Below, one piece after another: positions 24,364 through 32,994 of a stretch of 64,000 bases of DNA. The stretch is taken from NCBI GenBank assembly GCA_031835245.1, contig JAVKOQ010000031.1, positions 1 through 64,000 of the forward strand, given 5' to 3'. The stretch comes from Balamuthia mandrillaris (Eukaryota; Discosea; Longamoebia; Balamuthiidae). How positions within the stretch are numbered: the first letter of the stretch is position 1; every line of letters begins with the position of its first letter. The notes beneath the pieces are model-generated. The model was not told where the DNA came from and searched no databases. It saw nothing but the letters and a program-made list of their open reading frames with translations. Position numbers and translations under genes: made by a program.

Positions 24364-24396
24364 ATGTCAAACGAACAGATCTTGCTTATCTCTTGA
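19183..24396 (+). CDS. large DYRK/PRP4-like kinase with PH-like, SH3-like and coiled-coil regions
   Basis: 1555 residues in four exons (introns 19759-19971, 20632-20774, 23660-23849). Residues 1-125 resemble the PH-like fold of TFIIH p62 (GTLLLTNGRLVF). Kinase: LLGEGAHSQLLRAYD, VAIKVMK, HADLKPANMLF near residue 283, DFGNA near 354, PYRAPEVAWG near 387, DMWSLGCILFQ. Between this and the final kinase helices (VDFIQRLLCYDPEKRL, about 607) lies an insert whose residues about 495-556 look like an SH3 domain (ALAVQDFNAV, YWLCMIKGRKSLVPVDM). Then about 580 residues of Glu/Lys/Arg/Gln coiled coil, and a basic Ser-rich tail with KRKKNKKQ suggesting nuclear location. All catalytic residues are present. 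The family call rests on HxDLKP and the DYRK-type YRAPE loop. The start is the first ATG, after stops upstream. Confidence 0.82.
20645..20734 (+). repeat. CTCTGCT heptamer repeat in a kinase intron
   Basis: About eleven tandem CTCTGCT units fill the pyrimidine part of intron 2 of the kinase gene, on the sense strand. Confidence 0.9.
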
Positions 24397-25397
24397 AGAA
24401 AAAGTTCATCAACCACACCGTTTTGTGTTATGTATGTTGATATGTGTGAGGAGAGAGGAGCAAGAGAGAGAGGGAAGAGAGAAGAGAGAAAAGAAAGAGA
24501 GGAGAGAAAAAGACCTACGAATAAGAAACGTGAGTGCGAGGATGGGAGAACAATTCAAAGATGCCAACGCAACGGACCTCGTGACCAGGACCCGAACGAA
24601 AGCCCTTGCAATGAGACGGATATGGACTACGTTGTAACCCTAGGAGGCAGAAAGCGTTTCGAACGTACGTTATCAGGAAACGACGGGAAGAAAGGGAGCA
24701 ACAACGCGCGAGAGGGAGCTTGATGAGTTTATCGAACAGAATAATGCACCATTTTGTTTCGCTGAGTATGATCCACACAAACAGATTTTGCTCCTATTAT
24801 ATCACGTTAAGATGTTTTCTTTTAAACCAAAGTGGCGCGCAGATAAGCCTGTCAAACAAAGGCGAAATTAGTATGAGGCAGGAAGAGAGCTGAGAGCGAA
24901 AGAGAGGAGGAGGAGAGAGCAAACACACCTTGCTACAATAAACGGCGGTTTTAAAAGAAGGTGGCTACGAGCCTTTCGAAATTTGGTGCTAGGAGCTCAA
25001 CGTCGGTTACCTTCAATCTGCTCGGTAAGAGGTGCTGAAAGTTGAAGTTCCCGTTGTAGTTCGTAACAATAGACACCACAACAGAGCAGATCAACTGCGA
25101 GGAGCAAGCCTCTTAATTCGGAACGTATTGACTATGTACCTCTTTGTTGGCTGCCTTTCTCTCTTCGATTGGTCCTATCACCACTGTGTATTCTCCTTTA
25201 GCTTTAGCCTGTATAACAAACATTAGAAAACGAAGCAATAGAAACGAGAAAAGCTGTCGAACAAGATAATAGAACTAAAAAGCAAGGAAATGAGAACAAG
25301 AGGATGTACCAGACGGTCCTTTTGTCCGCATTTAGCCAGAGAAAGCCAAACACGGGACGTAAGTAGCGGACCGAGTGGCCAAGATGTGCTGCTTATT
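24397..25397. other. intergenic with coding-like remnant
   Basis: Between the convergent kinase and RsmI genes. 24541-24871 on the plus strand has coding-like segments in shifting frames: an ATG frame MGEQFKDANATDLV, then AFRTYVIRKRREER, then ELDEFIEQNNAPFCFAEYDP. No splice pattern joins them cleanly. The remainder is GA-rich simple sequence and featureless DNA. No tRNA found. Confidence 0.35.
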
Positions 25398-25485
25398 TTA
25401 AATCTGCATCACACGTTCGATATGGCATATGTTCTTACCAACAAGCCACTGTGACTTGATGGCCTTTTTATATGCCGCGTTCTTG

Positions 25486-25529
<44 letters not shown>

Positions 25530-26934
25530 GAAAAAAATGAACCTTGACGCGTTGCACAAGTTCCGAGAATGGAGCACGAATAACTTCTTCGTGTCTTTTG
25601 GTTAACTCTCTAACGATAACGGCCTCATGGCTTGCCCCCCAAATCTCAGAGCAGTACTCCATCGTCTGTTCTATCCGAAATGGTGACTCAAAAACTGCGT
25701 TAAATAAAACGATAAAGAAGATGAGAAAAGAATACGAAATGACAATGACATTAAAAATGATAAGAAACCAGTCGACGTACATACTACAGTTCTATCTTGT
25801 TCTTTGAGTTTTTGGAGAAGCTCCCGCTTTTCCTTTCTGTGCTTTGGCAAGAATCCTTCAAACACAAAACGGTCTCCAGCAAAGCCCGACACGCTCAGCG
25901 CTGACACCACCGCTTTTCATTTTATGGTATACTTCAACATTGGATAGCGATGGAGAGAGATAGAGATAGAGAGAGAGAGAGAAGAATAGTTTATACACAT
26001 ACCTGAAGGTCCAGGTATTGCAAACACAGGTATCTTTTCAGCGTGTGCTTCTTTTACAAGATTAGCTCCTGGATCACTAACCACCGGTGTTCCTTATTGT
26101 AGATGAATAAAACATTAAACAGGAAGAAAAAGGAAGGAAGAAAGAAGAAAGCTAGACGAAAACAGGGAACAAAACCAGACGAAAGAACAAAGGACGAGCG
26201 GAGAAAGGAGAGAGAGGGATAGAGAGAACAGTTTATAGACAAACATACCAGAGTCAGATACGAGAGCAACAACTTTTCTTCGTGCCAGCTGAGTGAGGAT
26301 CGCTTGAAGCCGAGCCGGAGAAGAGTGACGATGATACGACACCAACTTTGGTCCAAAGGTTCGCGTCGAAGTTGCGGCACTGCTCTCTTTTACAGGAGTG
26401 CTCTTGTTTTTGTCTTTCTCTTTCTTGGTCTTGCTTGTAGATGGGGAAGGAAGCGAAGGCACGATGGAAAAGCGACGAAGCAGGCGTAACGTGATGCGAG
26501 TGTCTTCACAGCAGACAACATCGGCGTTACGCAGGACGTGATGTGCTCTTACGCTCACATCCCCCAGGTTGCCTGCTCCATTGTGGTGAGAACGAAGAGA
26601 GGAGGGCGAGGGGGAGAGAGAAGAGGGAGAGCGCACCGATGGGGGTGGCGATGACATAGAGGCCCGGTTGGAGCGTTTCGTCCTGTAGGTCCGTGTCCTC
26701 CAGCAACTGGTTCAACCGTTCGGTGACGAGCGCTTCTGCCTCCACTTTTTCCTGTTCCTCCATCTTCGCCCTGCCCTGCTGTTCATCAAAGTCGTTCTGG
26801 CAGTAACCTCTTCTTTGCTCGGTGAAAGGTGTTGTGAGTCGTGTCAGCCGAGACAGCGGCTTGGCGTTTCGAAGTGGGGTAAAGCGGCCCAACAACGGCG
26901 ACGCGGTCGATCGACACCCCCTCCTCGCCAGCAT
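25398..26934 (-). CDS. RsmI-type rRNA (cytidine-2'-O-)-methyltransferase, probably mitochondrial
   Basis: SAM-dependent tetrapyrrole-methylase-fold enzyme; bacterial RsmI 2'-O-methylates C1402 of 16S rRNA. Exons 26934-26637, 26572-26249, 26092-26003, 25912-25781, 25694-25543 and probably 25481-25398. Motifs: LYVIATPIG/NLGDVS, CCEDTRIT, SYHRHSS, ALVSDSG/TPVVSDPGANLV, PGPSA/VVSALSVSG, FVFEGFLP, RTVVFFESPFRI, VRELTKRHEE. These follow the RsmI order exactly. The first 60 residues are Arg/Ser/Thr-rich (MLARRGCRSTASPLLGRF), a mitochondrial presequence, so the likely substrate is mitochondrial small-subunit rRNA. A charged Lys/Thr insert follows the second motif. The last exon lacks the usual Gly-Glu near the C-terminus and is uncertain. 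Confidence 0.87.
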
Positions 26935-27330
26935 GATGCCTCCTTCACGTCCTGCAGCGCTTTTTTTTTTTTTACGCCCAGTCGTTTCCAATGGCTCCTC
27001 AACGGTTTTGTTGAATTTTTATGGCGTCGGTGAAGAGCAAAAAATGACTTCCAGGGATGCTACCATCCGGTGGACAAATGTTGCGGTCCGAACGTTCAGG
27101 TACGCAGTACAATCAAAACTAAGCATGTCGACAAATAACAAGAGAGGAGAAGAAAGGAAGAGAAGAGACGTCTCTTCTTTTTGTTGTTGCTTCTCCGAAG
27201 CTTCCTTGAAAGAAATAGAAGTTATTTTTGGCAGCACTTCACTTCCCCTTCTTCGCTTTTTTTTTTTTAAAATTCCACTTTAAATATCACTCATATTGTT
27301 TAGTGTTCCATTTACATTTTTTTGTTAAAC
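26935..27330. other. divergent promoter, RsmI and GGPPS
   Basis: 396 bp between divergent starts, with a T-rich run near 27262 and an AT-rich stretch before the GGPPS ATG. No further gene or clear motif. Confidence 0.45.
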
Positions 27331-28922
27331 ATGGAACAAAAGCCGGATTACGATGACGGGGAGGTTTGTTAGTTCATTTTGATCGGTTTTATTTTTGTTC
27401 CCCTGCCTCTCAGCTGACTTGGGGCGTTTTCTGGAATAGATTTTGATGGAACCTTTTCAATACTTGTTGCAAGTGCCTGGCAAGGACATTCGGAGCAAGC
27501 TGATCAATGCGTTTAACCTTTGGTTGCAGATCCCGGAACCCTCTTTGGAGCAGATCAAAACCATCGTGTCAATGCTGCACAATTCCAGTCTTCTGTAAGT
27601 CACTCCGCTCTTCTCTCATATCTTCACTCTCGTCTCTCCTCCTCTCTTTTCTTTCTCGCTTGTCGCTCCTCTCCTTTCTTCTCTCTCTTCTCTTTGTTCT
27701 CTGCGTCTCTGACTTAGCTGTCTATTGATAGCATCGATGACATTGAAGACAACTCAAAGCTCCGAAGAGGCATTCCTGGTTCGTTCTCTCTCTCTCTCTC
27801 TCTCTCTCCATCAGAATGTTCGCTCACTCACTCTTGGTTTTCAGTGGCCCATGTGGTGTATGGAGTGCCGTCCACTATCAACTGTGCCAATTATGCCTAC
27901 TTTGTTGCGTTGCAGAAGTGCTCAGAGCTGCACAACCACGAAGCAAACAGAGTCTTTCTTGGTACGTTCTGTTGTGTTTCAGTGCGTACAAAAGCGGACC
28001 ACAAAGAGACGAGTGGAAGCGAGAGAGAGAAGAGAGAAGAGAGAAGAGAGAGGAGAGAAGAGAGAAGAGAGAAGAGAGAAGAGAGAAGAGAGAAGAGAGA
28101 AGAGAGAAGAGAAGAATAAGAAGCAGAAGAGTTCAACACTTGTTATTAACAATGGCAATGAGTACAGAGGAAATGCTGCGGTTGCACCATGGCCAAGGAT
28201 ACGATATCTTTTGGCGTGATCACCAAATAGCTCCCACCGAAGAAGAGTACAAAAAAATGGTTCTTGACAGTATGTTTTGCTCCTCCTCACTTATCTTTAA
28301 TTTTTCCTTTCCGTTTTGTTTAGTTTTTTAAGAAGTATGTTGACGTTGATACGTACAACAGAGACGGGAGGTTTGTTCAGACTTGGAGTGAAGATGATGC
28401 AGTGTTTCAGCGAGGATAAGCGGGACTTTATACCTTTGGTTAACAAGTTAGCCGTTTACTTCCAAATCAGAGACGACTACATGAATCTCCAATCCACAAC
28501 GGTACCATCTTTTTGTCTCTCTTTCTACTTCTCTTCACTTCTCTCGTCTCTCTTGCTTCTCTCTTCTCTAAACACGTAACGAAATACAGATGACCGAGAA
28601 TAAAGGATTCTGCGAGGACTTAACCGAAGGCAAATACTCCTTCCCCATCATCCACAGCATACGCAGCAACCCACGAGACCACCGTCTCCCCAGCATCCTC
28701 AAGCAACGAACGACCGATCTGGAGGTCAAGCACTACGCGGTGCAGTACATGAAGCAAACCAAGTCGTTCGAGTACACTCTCAACGTCTTGAAGGAATTAT
28801 ACCACGACGTGGAGAGAGAGATTGAAAGCTTGGGAGGGAACGCGCTGCTCCAAGAGATATTGGTGTACTTGGCAAAGGACCACCTTCAACCAAAAGCAAA
28901 AGAGGGAGAAGATGGAGTGTAA
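27331..28922 (+). CDS. geranylgeranyl diphosphate synthase
   Basis: Trans-prenyltransferase making GGPP for protein prenylation and other isoprenoids. Seven exons (27331-27363, 27440-27594, 27732-27778, 27845-27961, 28168-28269, 28362-28501, 28590-28922), all phases consistent, 308 residues as for animal/fungal GGPPS. Motifs: [14 protein letters not shown], first Asp-rich motif in [55 protein letters not shown] (with K/T at the splice), second motif [10 protein letters not shown] (DDxxN, as in type III GGPPS), [10 protein letters not shown]. The initial [10 protein letters not shown] exon is short and poorly conserved, so the start is less sure than the body. It is divergent from the rRNA methyltransferase gene. 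Confidence 0.93.
28019..28116 (+). repeat. GAGAGAA repeat inside a GGPPS intron
   Basis: About twelve GAGAGAA/GAGAGAG units in intron 27962-28167. Unlike nearly all other introns here, the purine strand is the sense strand. Confidence 0.9.
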
Positions 28923-29071
28923 GTAAACAAAAACAAAAACCCTGAAGACAACAACGAACATCTTTTGTATAAAAAGTTACAACAGAAAAAAAGAATGAAC
29001 CGTCTTTCTTTTTTTTTTTTAATAATAATGTGATGTTATTTTAAAATGAACACGTGGGACTATAGTGAAAG

Positions 29072-29437
29072 TTACTTTGCGGCACAATCGAAACACCACG
29101 GCTTGTCCCCTTTGGGCAAGAACTTTTCCTTCTTGGAGATGACCCTGTTGCAATCGCAGCAACGGAAGCATTGTTCGTGGTAAACCATGCTCACAAAGGC
29201 TGTTACACCGGCCGTATCCACCACCTTGCCGCACGCTTAAGAACACAAAAGGTTAGTACCGAGGCTTAATAAGAGATGCACCCGGAGGAGAGAAGGAGGT
29301 AGAGAAGAAAGAGAAGTGGGTAGCACGCACCAGCACAGAAAGCACCCTTTTGGGTTGCAAGGCATGACTTACAACGAAGTTGCCCTTGAAAAGCGATTAT
29401 AAACGAGGAAGACAGCGCAGAGCGAGAGGGAGGGAGG

Positions 29438-29491
<54 letters not shown>

Positions 29492-30490
29492 ACCATCTTC
29501 GAATGTAAATTTGATGCCTCCGAGGTGAGTGGAGCATACAGTACAAACAAAGCACGCCTTATGGTAACTCTTCCCCTCAAAGTTATAGCCGTCCGAGTTC
29601 ACTATCGGAGTGAAGCAAGAACTGCAATTCTTCGAGACGAGAACCTTGAGCGGGCCACAAGTGCCGCAACGGAAGCTGTCTCCATCGAGGCTGTACTTCC
29701 CTGCGATCGGCTTCGAGCAGACCGTGCAGGCAAAGCACGGAGGGTGGTACTTTCTTCCAAGGTGGTCCAAAGAGGCCTTGCCAACGACGTTCTTCTTGCA
29801 TTTGGTGCACGGACCAAATCCTTCGTCTTCTTCCTCCTCTTCCTCCTCTTCCTCCTCCTCTTCTTCTATGATTTCTTCAATGATCTCCTCTACTATGATT
29901 CTATCTCCCTTCATTGGGGACGAAGCTCCAATGTGTTCCTGTTCTTGTTCATTTTTCTTGCGTACTTCCAGGGGAGAGTTCTCCCTTTGTTGGAAAGAGG
30001 AGGCGTTTGGTCTTGGTTGGTTTTGTTGTTGTCGCTTTGCAGTAGGTGACACTGGGGAAGGTACAGTACTTTGTGGTTCGACGGGAGAGCTTTGAGGGGT
30101 TGTCGGTGCCGTTGAAACTTTGTTGCATTCCTTGTTTTCTTCCAACGTCTCAAAAGCTTTCAGCCGATTGCTCGTCCCTCCAAAGGAAGCTCTTCCCACG
30201 GTGTTGAATTTGTTGGTGGTTGGAGCAGCGTTGCCTCGTTTTTGGTCTGATGTGTCTTGTTGTGGCTGTTGGAAAGCTGCCATACGAGACGCTATAGCAC
30301 TGCCTCCAACTCTCATTGAACCAAAGTTATTCGTTGTGTTGGGCCGACTTGCAGAAGGTTGACATATCACGCTCCCTCCGGCCAATGGCTTGCAGATGTT
30401 ACCGCAACTGGGGCAGAACCTCGCCCGGTCAGAGGTAACTTTTGTGTTGCACGCCGTGCACTGCATCTTTGTTAACTTCTTTCCAAACAT
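29072..30490 (-). CDS. three-LIM protein with N-terminal zinc ribbon
   Basis: 404 residues, exons 30490-29494, 29384-29331, 29235-29072. The N-terminus has a C-x2-C...C-x2-C zinc ribbon (CTAC, CPSC). A Ser/Pro/Gln/Asn-rich disordered region and a run of Glu precede three LIM domains: CTKCKKNVVG...CFACTVCSKPI...CGTC; CSSCFTPIVN...CFVCTVCSTHL...CKSC; CAACGKVVD...CFRCCDCNRVI...CFDC, each with the expected His/Cys spacing. LIM domains are protein-interaction modules common in cytoskeletal adaptors, so a cytoskeletal role is likely but inferred. The large second intron holds a CT microsatellite. The start is either MFGKKLTK or the Met nine residues later; the first ATG is used. Confidence 0.88.
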
Positions 30491-31151
30491 ACAATAGTTT
30501 AGAAGATACCAACTTGGTTGCGAGAAGCAAAGGAAACCTACCGCCAAAAGAAGCACTCCCGCCAAAGATGCACTCCCGCCAAAGAGTTCTCCTATTTATC
30601 TATTTTTTCGATATATTCTTTTTATTGCTGTTTGCTCAAGCGGCGCAACATCTCCTTTTATGGCATCAGGGTCATTTTATGGAAACGTTTTTTATGATAT
30701 TTTTTTTTGTTTCTTTCGTTTCTCTTCCTGTTTCTCTCCGAGTTGCTAGAAAAGCAACCACTCCATTTCCTTTCGGTGTGGAGCAGAGAGAAAACCACCA
30801 ACATCAGATGAAAAGCCCAAATAGGGGCGAAGGGAGATAACAGGCGGGGCCATTCCTCGAAACTTCATATATAGGGGAGAGACGCGTTTCCTCCTTCATT
30901 CCTTTCGGCGTGAATTTCATATGTTCTTTACGAAACGGCTCTCATGAAAGGCGTTGATTGGTCAACATTACACGAAACCCGTTGTAATGCTTCCTCAATG
31001 GCCCGGCAACCTCCCACATAAATAACGTCCTTCATCTGGGCTGCTTCTTCTTTCTTGCTTTAACATAACCTTTACGTTAACACACAATACACATTAAACC
31101 TCTTCAAAGAAGGAGAACAAGAAAATAGAAGTTTTTTTTAAAAGAACGAAA
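30491..31151. other. divergent promoter region, LIM and DUF4397
   Basis: It contains TATATA at 30868-30873 and CATAAATAAC at 31018-31027, the latter about 130 bp before the DUF4397 ATG and the better TATA candidate, followed by an A-rich leader. No gene recognised. Confidence 0.45.
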
Positions 31152-32054
31152 ATGAAGACGACGTACTTGTTAGTGATAGCAGTGACGCTCCTCTGCGCAA
31201 CGACCTCGGTGCTCTCCCAGGAGAGCTGCTCCATCAAGTTCTTCCACGCCCTCGCCAACGGACCCAACGTCGACCTGCTCCTCGTCCCCGCCGAAGGCGA
31301 ACCCCCCGCTGAACCTTTGGCAACGGACCTCTCTCCTGGAACCAGCCAGGTCATCGATGGAATCCCCTGCACGGGACAAACCCTGAGAGTCCTCCCCACA
31401 GGAGCAGCCGAAGGGGAAGCCCCTCTTCTGGAAGAGCCTCTAACCCTCTCCGTGGCGGATGGTGGCATCATCAACTACATCGTGGCGGCTGGCATTGTGG
31501 ACGGGACGGACGAGGCCACTGCCCCTCGATTGTTGCACCAGGAGGTCGTCGCGATGACCCCACAGGAGGCAGGCACCGTCAGCGTTGGCTTTTGGCACGT
31601 GGCCCCTGCCGTGACGCCCTCCCCGGTCACCCTGCAGGTGTTCGTGGATGAGACGCCTTCTCAGGAGGGTGGCATCAACGTGGAGCTCTTCCAGAGGACC
31701 CCTGAGAACCAGAACATACCCTCCGCCTCAGCCGTGCGGGTCGAGGTCTTGGACGACCAGCAACAGCAGCTGTTGAACGAGACGTTGGACGTGCTGGCCA
31801 TGGATGGTGGCAGCTTCACCGTGTTCCTGGCCGGAGCGGAGGCCATGCAGCTGTTCGTGGAGAGGGACGAGGCCCCTGCCTCCTCCGGCGGAAGCCAGAG
31901 CATGAGCAACGACGACTTCTTCGACGGAGCCACCAGCTTTGATGGGGATGATGTCGTGCCTCCTCCTGAGGAAGAGTCCTCCTCCGCGGCTCCTCCTCCG
32001 CCTGCCTCCTCCGCTGCCTCTCTCGACAGCCTTCTCTTGCAACTGCTTGCCTAA
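31152..32054 (+). CDS. secreted single-module DUF4397 protein
   Basis: Intronless, 300 residues, very GC-rich. Signal peptide MKTTYLLVIAVTLLCATTSV, cleavage near SQE. One module: CSIKFFHALANGPNVDLLLV, GIPCTGQTLRVLPTG, GGIINYIVAAG, VSVGFWHVAPAV, FTVFLAGAEAMQLFVERDEAP. The tail is Ser/Ala/Pro-rich with acidic patches and ends SLDSLLLQLLA, a short hydrophobic end also hinted at in its neighbour and in the heptad protein. Paralogue of the 11.4-kb and 33.0-kb genes; probably a surface or extracellular protein (inference). Confidence 0.85.
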   Translation: MKTTYLLVIAVTLLCATTSVLSQESCSIKFFHALANGPNVDLLLVPAEGEPPAEPLATDLSPGTSQVIDGIPCTGQTLRVLPTGAAEGEAPLLEEPLTLSVADGGIINYIVAAGIVDGTDEATAPRLLHQEVVAMTPQEAGTVSVGFWHVAPAVTPSPVTLQVFVDETPSQEGGINVELFQRTPENQNIPSASAVRVEVLDDQQQQLLNETLDVLAMDGGSFTVFLAGAEAMQLFVERDEAPASSGGSQSMSNDDFFDGATSFDGDDVVPPPEEESSSAAPPPPASSAASLDSLLLQLLA

Positions 32055-32994
32055 CCAGAGGTGAGAGAAGAGTTATTATTATTCCACGAAGAATAATGTA
32101 TGAAACCAAAAAAAAAAAAGTTTTTCTGACCTTTCATTAAAAAGAAAAACATGTTTTAAAAAAAACAAAACATAAATAAAAAAAAATGTTTACAAAAAAC
32201 AAAAGAGAGAATGTGGAACCTTTCAGATTTCTGTGTCATCCAAGTCAGTCTTCTCTGTCGCCGTGGAGAGTGAGCCAAGTGTTGGCTCCCTTCAACAAAC
32301 TCCACCTTTTCATTTTCGTTCAACAAAAAAAAAATGTCAAAAATAAAAATAAAAAATAAAAAATAAAAAATAAAAATAAAAATAAAAATAAAATAAAAAT
32401 AAAAACGTTTAAAAAAATAATTAAAACAATTGTCGAAAAGGGTTGAAAAAAATGAAGTGGAAGGGAGAGAGTTTCAGCCGAATATTTACCGATTCAACCT
32501 GTCTTCACTCCGTGTTGCCTGTGATATTTCTGCTTGCTCTCCCTTGCAGCAGCCAAGTATGAACCGTTCGAGGAGGGAGCTCCTCCCTTCCCGGCAGCGC
32601 TAATATTGGCGAGCGGCCAATCGTTTCCCTTCTCTCCCTCTATTTTCTACGTCTCTTCACTCAATCTCTCGGATGGGGCGGTGGACCTCCTCCCGCCCTT
32701 TATAAATGGCCTGCAAAAAACACAAAAAGCTTTCTCTCTTTTCTCATTTTTCAACAACACAAACGCTTCACACAACTCCAAACCACCACCCACCACCCAC
32801 CACCCCAACAACAAGTCAGTTTGGATAAGAAAGAAAGGCTCGCTTATTTTTTTTTTTTGTTAGACAAACAAACGAGAAGGTACCTTTTTCTCTCTCTCGG
32901 CTTCTCTTCTCTGCTCTTCGCTGTGTTTACAGGTTGTTAACCCACCACTTTTAAAAACAAAAAACGAAAAGTCAGACATCATAAAACAAGAAGC
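32055..32994. other. intergenic with AT-rich block and leader intron
   Basis: It begins with the 3' UTR of the single-module DUF4397 gene, then an (A)nT-rich block at about 32330-32420, then the promoter of the two-module gene: TATAAAT at 32701-32707 and a likely 5' UTR intron 32880-32932 (GTACC...ACAG with a pyrimidine tract). No additional gene. Confidence 0.55.

Noticed and set aside
25360..25400. GGACCGAGTGGCCAAG, similar to the D-arm of a Leu or Ser tRNA
   Set aside because: No matching acceptor stem, anticodon arm or T-arm follows. It lies beside the last RsmI exon.
32330..32420. A-rich block considered as a replication origin or transposon tail
   Set aside because: Simple A/T-rich sequence with no target-site duplication, no terminal repeats and no reverse transcriptase or transposase nearby.
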